A stretch of DNA of 24,881 bases from Ophiothrix spiculata (Eukaryota > Echinodermata > Ophiuroidea > Amphilepidida > Ophiotrichidae). Both the position numbers and the translations under genes were made by a program. Below the pieces are notes generated by a model. The model saw nothing but the letters and a program-made list of their open reading frames with translations, was not told the origin of the DNA and did not search any database. The stretch is from the NCBI GenBank assembly GCA_000969725.1, contig JXSR01S003769.1. The stretch is one strand, 5' to 3'. This document shows, piece after piece, positions 9,301 through 16,717 of this stretch; positions within the stretch are counted from its first letter, which is position 1; each line of letters starts with the position of its first letter.

Positions 9301-12300
9301 GGGGAAGAGGTGGTCAGAAGAGAAGAGTTCTTTATTGCCTTTAACTTTATCCATCTCTTACTGTAGTTTCTAGTGTTTTAAACAGATGAATGGACAGCAA
9401 CTTTTTTCCCTGATTGTAGATCTACTCAGAATTAAAAACTTATGGAAATACTCTAGAAACAAATCTCAAAAAATGTGAAAAACTCGTTAATTTTTGGTTG
9501 GCTAGCAAAGAAGGAAAAACCAGATATATATCAAAATATAACAAACATGCCAAGGTCAGATACAGCAGTGGATATTCAAAATGTATACATAATTTAATTG
9601 TCTTTTAGCTCTGTGAGAAATCATACTTACAGCAATGATGATATTTGGTACGTTTCCATCTTTGGCAAAAACACTGAGCCTACTGATTGTTTCTTCATTT
9701 CCAACTACCTGGGATAGTACTGTAGGTCTGTACTTCTCCACCCTGTCGTCAAAATAAGAAAATGAAGGCATCAGAAATCAAGAAATAGGGGATGTTGGGA
9801 TCATAGTCATGGTGTCTTAAAATTAAAACTGTCGGAACAGGCTTCCTTATACTGACAATGCAAGGTAAGCCATCTGGATCAGGAAAAGAGGACCCCATGT
9901 CATGAACCGGGACGAGGGGAGCCATTTTATCAATCACGTATTTGATTCTCTTTTGGATAGGAGTGAGCCCTCTGTTGGCAAGTCTCATACTACCCAGGAG
10001 AAGGATATACCATCATTTTAAAGATCATTTTCAACTCTGGGTGGTTTAGATCGTATTTGAGTGGTAGGCAACAGTTAGTTTGCATCGATGACACTAAATC
10101 TCCGTTTCAAACGGTCACTTGTGGCGTACCACAGGGAAGCCTGTTGGGACCACTCCTTTATTTATGTTACAGCAATGATATGGAGTTATCGGTGCAAAAC
10201 AAACTTCTGCTGTATGCAGATGACAGCGTCATTATTGCTTGTGATAAAGACCCTAGAGTTGTTTCCGATATGCTTAGTAATGACCTTCAATCGTGTAACC
10301 AGTGGTTGATTGATAATAAGTTGAGTCTCCATGTTGGTAAAACCGAGTGCATTCTGTTCAGTACAAAATACAAAATTAAAAATGTTTCTGATTTTTCCGT
10401 TAACTATGCCGGTCAGGTAATTAAGTCTCAGGATAATATCAAGTACCTTGGAGTTTCATTAGACAGCACTCTATCTGGGGACGTTATGGCTGAATCTGTC
10501 ATCAAAAAGGTCTCTGGCAGACTTAAATTTCTTTACAGACATGCTCATATTCTGAATCGCACTCTGCGCAAAAATCTCAGCTCTGCATTGCTACAGTGTC
10601 ATATTGACTACTGTTGCAACTCCTGGTTTTGCAATCTAAGTAAAAAGTACAAGCAAAAACTCCAAATTACTCAAAATAAGATCAGTCGTTTCATTTTAGA
10701 ATTGTCTGCCAGAGATCATATCGGTCAAACAGAGCTCAATCTCTTGAACTTTCTCAACATTAGTGACCGAGTTAAGCAATTGCGGTTGAATTATGCCTTT
10801 AATATTTACCATTCCAAAGGCGCTTCTTATCTCAGTCAGAACTTTAAAAGAACATCCAGTATACATACTCATCGGACTAGATCAAGAGATTCTAATTTCT
10901 TTGTTCCATCAGTAAAGGGCATAGCTTCAACCTCCTTTTACTACAACGCCATTCAGGATTGGAATGCACTGCCACCAAACATCAAACACATCCCAACTAA
11001 ATACGCCTTCAAACTAAGTGTGAAAAAACATCTTGCTAATGTCACTTTGAACCAAGAAAGGGGTGAATTTACTGTATAGGCTTATTTGGTCCATTAATAT
11101 CTGCTTTGTGTCATTTTTTAATTTTGTTCTTCTTTTCCTGCATTTCATTCACAGCCTCTGCTTTCGTTTATTGGGACCCCATTGGAAATAAGCGTCCTTT
11201 TACTGGTAGGCTTAATGGGTTATCCTGGTTTTGTCAGCTTTGGTGTCAGTGTATTCCCACCCTTGAGTGGTGTTACAGCAGGTTCTGTAATTCATGTTAT
11301 TTGTGTATTTTTTCTATTGCTATACTTATGTTATTTTCTTGTTGACAATGCCTAATAAAAAACAAACAAACAAACAGAGTCGCCCATGACACTCGAAACC
11401 ATCAATAGTAAGTGTGGACTGAAACTTGACATTTCCAGGCGAGCATTAAATGACTCTCCTGAAGCTGTTTAGGTGAACATAAGGAGAGCAAAACAAAATG
11501 CTTTAAAGGCAATTTCAGATAGGAAACCTTGCATTGAGCGCCAATCCCCAGCTGTAATTGTAAAGTAAGATGATTTATTTTTTAAATCATCTTACATTTT
11601 GTGAAGAATAAAATACCTATTCTCAAGTGAAAACTCATTGAGCGATATCGCCCGATATAGTATAGCTAGTTGTCGGATTGAGCGCTTAGGCCAAAAAAAA
11701 AATAGTTTGGTTGCCCTCCACCGACCGACCCTATTTTTCTCAAAAATATGCACAACTTTACCGAAAACTACAAAAAAAAAAAGCTATATTTTTGCTTTTT
11801 TCGTTATTCAACCCGAACCCTCAAAATGTTTAGGATGTCCCAACTCACTACAAGAGGTATTTGATTGTTTTGATTTGGATGTCGCGGGGGAAGTTTTGAA
11901 GGCTGGAGCACCCGATCGACCTAGCGGTCCGTGGAAGAGTATTGAAAAAAAATAATACAAAAAAAAACGACCAACCGACCCGCTGAAAAAAGCTGTGGAG
12001 GGCAACCAAACAATTTTTTTTTGGGCCTGATCCCGACTCGGAGACTGCAGGCAAGAATCAATTTCTTGGTATAGTTACTCTTAAATACATCACCAATGGT
12101 GGCGCACTTCGGACCCAGATTTGAGCAAAATATCCCCCTTCATTATGTAAAACTATATCATGAAATCTTAAAAAAGAAACCATTTTTAATTTTCTCAATC
12201 TATAGTATTTTCTTGGATGCAGTGGCGTAGCCAGGGGTGGGCAAGGTGGGCGATTTGCCCACCTCGGAAATTTTTTTGAGAAATTTTGAAGACCTGGGAG

Positions 12301-13172
12301 AAAAATAAAGCCGTTTAAAGGGGGCAGGAAATTGCCCTTTTCCCATTAAATTACGACAATTAGAGCTGAAAATAGCTAAAAATTAGGTTGAAAACTTCAT
12401 AAAGCACAATATTTGGCGGTTTTTCTTGAAAAACCCGGCTGAGTCGGCCCCTTGGAACCCCTGTTACCTGTAAAGTCGCTCAATAAAATCCATTGGAGAA
12501 ATCTTGGGTGGTTTGCCTTGCCCTTGGCCTGGCTACGCCACTGCTTGGATCCATTTAGATTTTGACTGAAAGGCTTATTTTTCATGAAATTTGACTTAAT
12601 CACCCTCTTCATGCACAGTTGGTTCTATTGTTATACTTATATTGCCTTACTATACTATAGGGCCCAAAAATTCTAATCTAGCAATAAAATTGATGTATCT
12701 CTGCAAGTGCAACCACAAAAGAGCTCATTTATGGCTTGTTAGATTTCTTTCAATTAGCTCTTCAAAATGAAATATATTTCATAATTATCAAAAAAACATT
12801 TTATGTTTACCTAGATATCTTGGTCTTGGAATTTTATTTGACAAATGTCAATTATAAACTAAGGAATTGCAATAGCCTTGTCATCGACATCGAACCTGCG
12901 AGCTTATTTCGAACTTTAAAGATTTGAATAGCCATTGTCATTGAGTTCAATCATGCTCATGTAATGCATATGTAATGTAATGCAAGTACAGAGAGAGTAA
13001 GCTTAATATTTTTGGTTAAGCTTTAATTTTAGGAACTTAGCCTGGGGAAAATGCCTCACAACAAGCCTTACCAAGGTGCGTGATAGGTTGGTTTGCTTGA
13101 TTTACTTGATGTGCCCTTCTTTTGTGTTGTATTAGCTTCAACTTCCATTTCTTCTACGACTTCAGAAGCCAT
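3304..13172 (-). CDS. RFC2: Replication factor C subunit 2 (5' six coding exons; 3' end outside window)
   Basis: This is a small subunit of the RFC clamp loader, an AAA+ ATPase that opens and loads PCNA on primer-template junctions in the nucleus and also takes part in checkpoint clamp-loader variants. The coding sequence joins 13172-13072, 9742-9631, 8932-8826, 6284-6183, 5433-5175 and 3369-3304 (747 nt, 249 codons). All introns are GT..AG and the phases agree at every junction. The protein shows WVEKYRP (RFC box II), Walker A GPPGTGKT, Walker B ILDEAD, the sensor-1 region CNAS and the SRC arginine-finger motif (IQSRC), in the standard order. The sequence follows human RFC2 rather than RFC4 or RFC5 (for example [14 protein letters not shown] and [15 protein letters not shown]). 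Human RFC2 has 354 residues, so roughly the last 100 residues (collar domain) should lie to the left of base 1. Introns are 3329, 698, 2541, 749, 1805 and more than 3303 bp. Confidence 0.97.
3652..3963. mobile_element. TIR element, diverged copy of the family at 8484-8814
   Basis: The sequence aligns along most of its length, in the same orientation, with 8484-8814. Shared blocks include TTTTTATTCCGACATGGG, a GCAAATATTGAAA block, GGGAACC..GTACCCGAAT, GAGCTCCAT and CCATTACACA(A/G)GC. The ends are inverted: AGAGGAGATC near 3661-3671 against GATCTCCCCTCT at 3942-3953. No clean target duplication can be seen, as expected for the older copy. The open frame at 3632-3892 is an accident of this repeat. 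Confidence 0.65.
4480..4641. mobile_element. short hAT-like MITE, 162 bp
   Basis: The ends are CAGGCATGAGAAT at 4480-4492 and its reverse complement at 4629-4641. The flanks share CTTAAC (4474-4479 and 4642-4647), a 6-bp exact part of what may have been an 8-bp duplication. The interior is AT-rich with repeats of ATCTGA and no coding frame. The CAGG..-type end and the duplication length suggest hAT, but this is inference. Confidence 0.65.
5175..5433 (-). CDS. RFC2: RFC2 coding exon 5
   Basis: 259 nt, from acceptor TTTAATAG to donor GTAATT. The first base completes a split serine codon. It encodes 86 residues, [12 protein letters not shown] onward, including FALACNAS (sensor 1), [10 protein letters not shown] (the SRC motif that contacts the neighbouring subunit's ATP) and the lid segment [17 protein letters not shown]. 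It is very close to human RFC2; the differences cluster in the loop [18 protein letters not shown]. Confidence 0.97.
5434..6182 (-). other. RFC2 intron 4 (749 bp)
   Basis: Donor GTATGT after the ILDEAD codons, acceptor AATAG before exon 5. It contains an AT-rich stretch (6015-6115) with many self-complementary ATATCAATAT motifs. No gene or well-bounded element is visible. Open frames at 5576-5800 and 5707-5910 are incidental. Confidence 0.8.
6183..6284 (-). CDS. RFC2: RFC2 coding exon 4
   Basis: 102 nt, acceptor TTATTCAG and donor GTATGT. The first base completes an arginine codon and the last two begin a serine codon. It encodes [14 protein letters not shown] then [19 protein letters not shown]: the helix after box IV and the Walker B DEAD-type box. 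The sequence is nearly identical to vertebrate RFC2. Confidence 0.97.
6435..6495. repeat. interspersed hairpin repeat, copy 1 (copy 2 at 11435-11490)
   Basis: CCAGGCGAGC, then ACTCTCCT, then TTTAGGTGAAC, then GGAGAG occur in the same order at 11435-11490. In this copy AAATCACTCTCC (6448-6459) and its exact reverse complement (6483-6494) form a 12-bp stem. Related ACTCTCC/GGAGAGTGAT pieces recur at 6590-6620. It looks like a fragment of a foldback repeat family. Confidence 0.55.
6752..7260. mobile_element. TIR element, about 509 bp
   Basis: AAGGCCTAGATATACTTT at 6752-6769 is repeated exactly in inverse complement at 7243-7260; similarity continues imperfectly for about 8 more bases. The interior is rich in short repeats of ATGAGAAAAA, AAAATTTAACAT and GGTGAAA, with no coding frame. 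No target duplication could be recognised. Confidence 0.65.
7597..8139. mobile_element. TIR element, about 540 bp, family TTAAAGGGACT
   Basis: TAAAGGGACTAGCCTAGATT near 7601-7623 pairs with the reverse complement of GAATCTAGGCCAGTCCCTTT at 8117-8136. The block after the left TIR (TAGAATTAAAAACTTATGG) recurs at about 9427-9445 in RFC2 intron 2, so the family has at least two members here. No transposase frame is present. A T/A-rich interior covers 7640-8110. Confidence 0.65.
8484..8814. mobile_element. hAT-type MITE, 331 bp, inserted next to RFC2 exon 3 donor
   Basis: The ends are CATAGATTTAC at 8484-8494 and GTAAATCTATG at 8804-8814, followed inward by CAGGGGAGATAC on both sides (the right arm has a 6-base spacer). 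The flanks carry the 8-bp direct duplication GTTATACC (8476-8483 and 8815-8822). An 8-bp duplication is the hAT signature. A diverged relative lies at 3652-3963. The open frames across it (8350-8577 plus, 8477-8779 minus) do not resemble a transposase. The right duplication lies within the first 11 intron bases after RFC2 exon 3. Confidence 0.8.
8826..8932 (-). CDS. RFC2: RFC2 coding exon 3
   Basis: 107 nt between acceptor TATTTCAG and donor GTGGGT; too short to stand out as an open frame. It encodes [20 protein letters not shown], then [15 protein letters not shown] and the first two bases of an arginine codon. This is the Walker A (P-loop) box and box IV. GGA begins exactly at the acceptor, and exon 2 ends with the preceding alanine, so the join restores the NIIIAGPPGTGK sequence of RFC2. 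Confidence 0.97.
8933..9630 (-). other. RFC2 intron 2 (698 bp)
   Basis: Donor GTAAGT, acceptor TTTCAG. It contains a nested repeat: a 20-bp perfect inverted repeat (CTACAATCAGGGAAAAAAGT at 9164-9183 and its complement at 9400-9419) that appears to interrupt a partial copy of the TTAAAGGGACT family. The minus-strand open frame at 9106-9354 lies inside this repeat and is not a recognised protein. Confidence 0.8.
9151..9500. repeat. partial TTAAAGGGACT-family element with an inner inverted-repeat insertion
   Basis: TTAAAGGGACTAACCTA (9150-9166) matches the left end of the element at 7597. The next block of that family (AGAATTAAAAACTTATGG) appears only after 9427. Between them lies a segment of about 256 bases bounded by a 20-bp perfect inverted repeat. 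The right TIR of the outer family is not found before exon 2, so this copy is incomplete. Confidence 0.5.
9631..9742 (-). CDS. RFC2: RFC2 coding exon 2
   Basis: 112 nt between acceptor GACGACAG and donor GTAAGT. The first base completes the tryptophan of WVEKYRP. The exon then encodes [30 protein letters not shown] and VPNIIIA, the N-terminal RFC box II and the strand leading into the P-loop. Confidence 0.97.
10040..11376 (+). mobile_element. 5'-truncated non-LTR retrotransposon (CR1/Jockey-group-like LINE), copy 1
   Basis: It carries the C-terminal half of a LINE reverse transcriptase, a 3' UTR of about 300 bases and a simple-repeat tail (AATAAAAAACAAACAAACAAAC at 11353-11374, given here only for its CAAA pattern). 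The 5' end is truncated within the RT domain near [11 protein letters not shown]. The 3' UTR contains GGGACCCCATTGGAAATAAG, also found in the second copy on the minus strand (about 17000-17020), so both are of one family. It lies antisense within RFC2 intron 1. No convincing target duplication was found. Confidence 0.88.
10042..11079 (+). CDS. LINE reverse transcriptase, C-terminal part (truncated)
   Basis: An open frame of about 345 codons with no native start: it runs in from the truncated 5' end ([11 protein letters not shown]). It contains [13 protein letters not shown] (RT motif B region) and YADDS (motif C, the metal-binding aspartates), then a thumb and C-terminal region with QNKISRF, HTHRTR and WNALPPNIK. 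The upstream fingers/palm part with the first catalytic aspartate and the endonuclease are missing, so it cannot be active. The frame is intact to the TAG at 11077-11079, suggesting a fairly recent insertion. It is similar in order and sequence to the frame at 17084-17533. The clade (CR1, Rex1 or related) is an inference. Confidence 0.9.
   Translation, partial: WFRSYLSGRQQLVCIDDTKSPFQTVTCGVPQGSLLGPLLYLCYSNDMELSVQNKLLLYADDSVIIACDKDPRVVSDMLSNDLQSCNQWLIDNKLSLHVGKTECILFSTKYKIKNVSDFSVNYAGQVIKSQDNIKYLGVSLDSTLSGDVMAESVIKKVSGRLKFLYRHAHILNRTLRKNLSSALLQCHIDYCCNSWFCNLSKKYKQKLQITQNKISRFILELSARDHIGQTELNLLNFLNISDRVKQLRLNYAFNIYHSKGASYLSQNFKRTSSIHTHRTRSRDSNFFVPSVKGIASTSFYYNAIQDWNALPPNIKHIPTKYAFKLSVKKHLANVTLNQERGEFTV
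11377..11686. other. intronic stretch with hairpin and repeat copy
   Basis: It contains the second copy of the CCAGGCGAGC repeat (11435-11490). It also holds a hairpin with 13-bp perfect arms GTAAGATGATTTA / TAAATCATCTTAC at 11565-11577 and 11583-11595 with a TTTTT loop. No gene is seen. A small palindromic run GCGATATCGCCCGATATA lies at 11642-11659. Confidence 0.5.
11687..12029. mobile_element. TIR element, about 343 bp
   Basis: The arms are inverted: AGGCC, an A-run, then TAGTTTGGTTGCCCTCCAC at 11688-11729, against the reverse complement of GTGGAGGGCAACCAAACAA followed by a T-run and GGGCCT at 11995-12028. GACCGACC and its complement GGTCGGTT follow inward. The plus-strand open frame 11638-11955 and minus frames 11808-12054 are generated by this element. 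No clear target duplication is visible. Confidence 0.7.
12220..12543. mobile_element. hAT-type MITE, 324 bp (CAGTGGCGTAGCCAGG ends)
   Basis: CAGTGGCGTAGCCAGG at 12220-12235 is repeated in inverse complement at 12528-12543. The flanks are CTTGGATG (12212-12219) and CTTGGATC (12544-12551), an 8-bp duplication with one difference. This end sequence belongs to a hAT-type end widespread in animal genomes. The interior is non-coding, with a GGTGGGC/GCCCACC pair near the left end. Confidence 0.85.
13072..13172 (-). CDS. RFC2: RFC2 coding exon 1 with start codon
   Basis: 101 nt from the ATG (13172-13170) to donor GTAAGG; too short to stand out as an open frame. It encodes [16 protein letters not shown], then [17 protein letters not shown] and the first two bases of tryptophan, which exon 2 completes to give APWVEKYRP. 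A short acidic/Ser-Lys N-terminal tail before box II is usual for RFC2. The ATG is preceded on the minus strand by GTAAA, an acceptable context (A at -3). Confidence 0.95.
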
Positions 13173-13270
13173 TTTACGGGTTAAGAGCTGATGTTTCGAC
13201 TTGCTTTCTGTAGCTGATTTCGCGCCACGAACGAGAGGTAAACATGACGTTGAACCGGAAGTAAAATGAT
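13173..13270 (-). promoter_or_regulatory. RFC2 proximal promoter / 5'UTR with E2F, ETS and CRE-type sites
   Basis: On the minus strand, GGCGCGAAA (13218-13226) matches the E2F consensus, ACTTCCGG (13255-13262) is an ETS site, and ACGTCA (13245-13250) is a CRE half-site. All lie within 95 bases of the start codon. Replication genes such as RFC subunits are known E2F targets, so S-phase regulation is expected. The transcription start cannot be fixed from sequence alone, and there is no obvious TATA box. The region is GC-richer than its surroundings. Confidence 0.65.
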
Positions 13271-13449
13271 TGCGATATTCATTTACGGTGTACCGATGGG
13301 GCCAATTTCTTAAGATTTTGTTTTAAATGCTATCACATCAAACAAAAGAATCATTTAACGCCAAAAAATGTAATCAAGCTCCCCCTTGAATCAAAGTCCG
13401 CCTTCCACCGACCAAAACGGAATAAAGCGTGAAACCAGAGAGGTGCTAC

Positions 13450-13830
13450 TTAATGTTTTGTGTCGTCTGTAGGTATTACTTTGGTAGTTAGTGTGTGTGT
13501 CTGTCTGTCTGGTGTATGTCTGGCGTGGTTAACAATGTTAACCTTTTTCAATGTGGCACTATTCTCACATACTTTGATCAATTCCCATGGGACTTGGACA
13601 CAATGGTCCTTGGGTAGGGGCACACATATCGTCCCAACTGAAATGGGGTCAAAGGTCAACAAGGGGTCACCGGAGGTCAATGACTGCTGGTGGTTGAAAT
13701 AATAAGATTGATCACAAAATTCATATACTTTGTCAGATTTTCATGGAACTTGGACACAATTTTGATGAAAGTTGGTGAAGGGGAGGGTCTACACCATGTG
13801 GGGTCTTAGATGACAAATGTTAATTAAAGT
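13450..13830. repeat. interspersed repeat with internally repeated blocks
   Basis: It begins with a GTGTGTGTCTGTCTGTCTG simple repeat. TCCCATGGGACTTGGACACAAT (13574-13595, described only as a block) recurs as TTTCATGGAACTTGGACACA at 13739-13758. A GGGGTCAAAGGTCAACAAGG block follows the first copy. The two overlapping open frames at 13450-13702 do not look like proteins. It is probably an old dispersed repeat; family unknown. Confidence 0.5.
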
Positions 13831-13923
13831 TGCATGGATTTTGGTATGTTACAGGTGTGTAGTTCATTTTCCGGAAATTAAAAAGTAAAAATAAAAATTG
13901 GAATTAGGTCTTGAAATGAATTC

Positions 13924-14150
13924 TAGAGGTCATTATATCACAATCCCCCTCAAGCGTTTCACTGGAAAATACCATTTAAAGGTGCATGAATCAGTTTCTG
14001 GAAAAAATCTTAAAAATTAGTTTTGGTAAGCGTTTCGCTGAAAAATACCATTTAAAGGTGAAAGAATCAGTTTCTGGAAAAAATCTAATAGAGGTCATTA
14101 TATCACAACCCCCCTCAAGGGTCTCACTGAAAAATACCATTTTAAAGGAG
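13924..14150. repeat. nested tandem duplication (165-bp period, 76/89-bp subunits)
   Basis: TAGAGGTCATTATATCACAA occurs at 13924 and 14089. AAGCGTTTCACTGGAAAATA-type sequence followed by CCATTTAAAGG occurs at 13952, 14028 and (diverged, AAGGGTCTCACTG) 14117. TCAGTTTCTGGAAAAAATCT is present at 13991 and 14067. The open frame 13986-14219 is produced by the repetition. Confidence 0.75.
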
Positions 14151-15036
14151 CATGGTCCGATTGCCTCAACTTTTTCAAACTTTTTGAGATTTTGGTACCA
14201 AAATATTGCTCATATGTGAAATTTCACGGCTGAGTTATGTTACGTTTTGGAGATATATATGAAAATGTGTCTAATTATGGTAACCATAATTAATTTAACA
14301 TGACATAGTAACGTATAAACGGCTCTGAGCTGCTCTGAAATACAAAATTGTCCATAAAATCCAGACGACGCGTCGCGACGGAGGCCGCGTAATAAATTGC
14401 CTGTTTACCGGACTGTTTACTCAGATTTGAATCGTATTCATCCGTGATATCGCCCGTATGTTTCAATGCGTAAATAGCGTAAATAAAAAGAAAAGTAGTT
14501 CTTTAAAATAATCAGAATATCTCAACGGTTTTGAAATCTGCATATAATTATACACTAAGTAAGGGCACAAAATGAAATTTTTGAACTTTAGTTAAAATTC
14601 AAGTTTTTTGAATGTGAGTTTCAAAATCTGACGTCACGTCCTACCGCCCCCCCCCCCCCCCCCCCCCGCCCCTGAGACCAAAATTCGAGAAAAATATAGA
14701 CCCTATTTTTGACCAAAAATCCGTTCCGCAAGACCCTATGTTGGATATCCCGGATCTCACATATACCTACCAACAAATTTTGAGTACACCCCCCCCCCCC
14801 CCCTGTGGTGGGTGCGTCAGTGTGTCATCAAATTGCTTATCAAGGCCTACCAAAAATTTCTTAAGTATTTGATTTAAAATGCATGCTTGTTGATTTAAAA
14901 ATGAATTATTTTTCTTTAGAAATGTAAAATGTATTACAAAAAAAACACATCATCATGATTATAGCTTCACTAAAATGATTTGAAAATGTTTTATTCTAGA
15001 AACACCATTTGTCCAATTATTTTCCATGTCCACGGG
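14151..15036. other. non-coding stretch with two long poly-C runs
   Basis: No gene recognised. It holds runs of 21 C (14647-14667) and 15 C (14789-14803), with ACCCTATTTTTGACCAAAAA-type sequence between them, and a GC-rich self-complementary patch GACGCGTC at 14367-14374. The C-runs are typical of degenerate mobile-element borders in this window and are prone to sequencing error. Confidence 0.5.
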
Positions 15037-15999
15037 TATGGCAAGCCAAAAGGGTCATTACGTATTTCACAACGCGTTGTTTTTGAAAGCAACGCGTGCT
15101 TATTTAACCAATAAGAATTACGTTTTATCCCGGGCGTTTTATCAACGTGTAGCTATGAAAAAAAACAAGTTGCTTTTAATAAAACAACGCGTTGAAATCA
15201 TATTGAGAAATAATGAGCATCTGATCAGCACACGTCTCAAAACTTTGTTAAGCATGGGATTTTTGGTCCGCTGGTTTGATGACACGTCAATGTTATATAC
15301 CATATTGTAGCCCATATTGAGAGCTTTCAGAAAACGCGCAAAATGTCGGCTATATTTTGCCGTTATATCAGTCCTTGTCGTGTGGTTTCTGAACGGCAAT
15401 TGATACTCACACATTATTTTGAAGAAGATAAGATTAAAGGGTCATTAATTTACAGTTTGAAAAACAAATAAAACAGAGACGAAACTCTAACATAACACGA
15501 CCTGTAGGCCTGTTCAAATCTTGAAAAATCCTTTTAAATATTCCGTGGTCATCAACGACCAAAACCCTGAATAAGGTAAATTGTGATTGGTAACTACTGT
15601 AGTTCTAGGAAAAATAGACGAAAACAATGCGTTGTTTTAGAAAGCAACACGTTGTATTATCAAGAGGATAATATTAATAAGCAGCTATAAAAGTATAAGC
15701 AACCATGGGCGTCATTTCAGGGGGGACAGGGGGACACGTCCCCCCCCCCCCACACATTTTGAAGGATGGGGTACATAATATCAGGTTTTCCCCCCCCCCC
15801 CCCACCCCACTGTTTTGAATACAAACGATTTATTTGCCCCCTGGACCCCCCACACTTCAAAATGAAATGACGCCCATGTAAGCAACGCGTTGCTTAGACA
15901 TGTAATATCTTAGATTCTATAGTGGTTAAATAAGCAACGCGTTGCTTTTGAAAACAATGCGTTGTCACAACGAGTTATGATCCTTTTGGCTTACTATGG
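15037..15999. mobile_element. TIR element with AACGCGTT palindrome array (15042-15994) and 5-bp flanking repeats
   Basis: The arms 15042-15110 and 15923-15994 are about 70-base imperfect inverted repeats. Both read AAGCCAAAAGG, then TCAT, CACAACG or GACAACG, a GCAACGCGT block and GCTTATTTAACC. TATGG flanks both sides (15037-15041, 15995-15999), a possible 5-bp target duplication. Within it the palindrome CAACGCGTTG or a close variant recurs at 15069, 15089, 15185, 15624, 15643, 15879, 15932 and 15954. Such subterminal repeats are usual transposase-binding sites in DNA transposons. No transposase is encoded; the open frame at 15026-15310 overlaps the left arm and is not recognisable. A second MITE is nested at 15704-15878. 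Confidence 0.7.
15704..15878. mobile_element. hAT-type MITE, 175 bp, nested in the palindrome element
   Basis: The ends CATGGGCGTCATTTCA (15704-15719) and its exact reverse complement (15863-15878) are flanked by a perfect 8-bp direct duplication TAAGCAAC (15696-15703 and 15879-15886). The interior is G/C-run rich, with 12 C at 15740 and 14 C at 15790. Removing the element and one duplication restores an uninterrupted AAGCAACGCGTTGCTT palindrome, so it is younger than its host element. Confidence 0.88.
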
Positions 16000-16123
16000 G
16001 GGCAAAACATTCTAAACTAAATTCAGCGAAAAAGTAGGCTAACCTGCATTATTTGGTAGGTGTTGAGTGATGAGTCTTGGATAATGTCTGGTTGGTGTTC
16101 TTTGTACCTCAAGTTGAGCACGA

Positions 16124-16196
16124 TTGTTTTTGACAAGGCGGTAGAGACAGGAAATCTTCTTATTCTTCTAGCTGACAATCAAATCGATAGAGACAC
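16124..16196. repeat. 73-bp inverted duplication, left arm
   Basis: Reverse complement of 16718-16790 with a single mismatch. Key blocks: ACAAGGCGGTAGAGACAGG, ATCTTCTTATTCTTC, AATCAAATCGATAGAGACAC. The loop between the arms is 521 bases of AT-rich sequence with TAAA microsatellites and no gene. The near identity means the inverted duplication is recent. Confidence 0.85.
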
Positions 16197-16335
16197 GAAG
16201 TTATTGGTCAAAATCGATTTTTACCATGCGTGTTTAGTCGGCTATTGACTTATTATTCACATTAGAAGTTACTGATCATCCACCAACTAACTAACAACAT
16301 TCAGTAATTTCCAAATATATAACCATGGAAGTAGA

Positions 16336-16470
16336 AAATACATAAATAAGTAAATAAATAAATAAATAATATCATCCATTCATTACAGGTCATTAATTAA
16401 TTAAAATAAATTAAACTAATAAATACAACAAGAAAAATAAATGAACAAATAAATAAATGAAAATGAATAA
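16336..16470. repeat. TAAA/AAAT microsatellite tracts
   Basis: Imperfect runs of (AAAT)n near 16342-16370, 16396-16425 and 16436-16468. They lie in the loop of the 73-bp inverted duplication. The minus-strand open frame at 16397-16636 is an artefact of this composition. Confidence 0.75.
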
Positions 16471-16717
16471 TCAGATACAAATTTAATGCCATTAAGCAAA
16501 TAAATGTAGACCTATCAAACCACAGAGGTGCCAATCTGATCAAACAAAATTTATAAATTTCAAATTGTATTAGGCCTTGTCTAATAATAAACCAATTTCT
16601 ATTAGCTACAACCATGGAGATATATAGCTGCAACATGTAGGCCTATAATAATCAATGAACAGAGTTTATATTAACCATCGGGAGTGAGCTAAATCAATTG
16701 GGGCCAATTATTACGAT

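Larger units (their letters stand above)
9743..13071 (-). other. RFC2 intron 1 (3329 bp)
   Basis: Donor GTAAGG at 13071-13066, acceptor CAG at 9745-9743. It holds the truncated LINE (10040-11376, opposite strand), the TIR element at about 11687-12029 and the hAT-type MITE at 12220-12543. The segment 12544-13065 is AT-rich with nothing recognised. In 9766-9988 the minus strand is open ([15 protein letters not shown]...) with coding-like composition, but it is not similar to RFC2 or any family I recognise. Confidence 0.85.

Noticed and set aside
11565-11595. Hairpin followed by T-rich sequence as a terminator
   Set aside because: This is an intron of a polymerase II gene in an animal; a bacterial-type terminator makes no sense here, so it is kept only as a hairpin.
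11638-12054. Open frames of 65-105 codons on both strands
   Set aside because: Produced by the inverted-repeat element at 11687-12029, with lysine/phenylalanine runs from its A/T tracts.
15026-15310. 94-codon plus-strand open frame
   Set aside because: It crosses the left TIR and palindrome sites, has no recognisable domain, and its length is within chance expectation.
15069-15960. ACGCGT sites as functional cell-cycle boxes for a nearby gene
   Set aside because: No gene start lies nearby, the sites are part of a repeated element, and the cell-cycle-box reading is known mainly from fungi.
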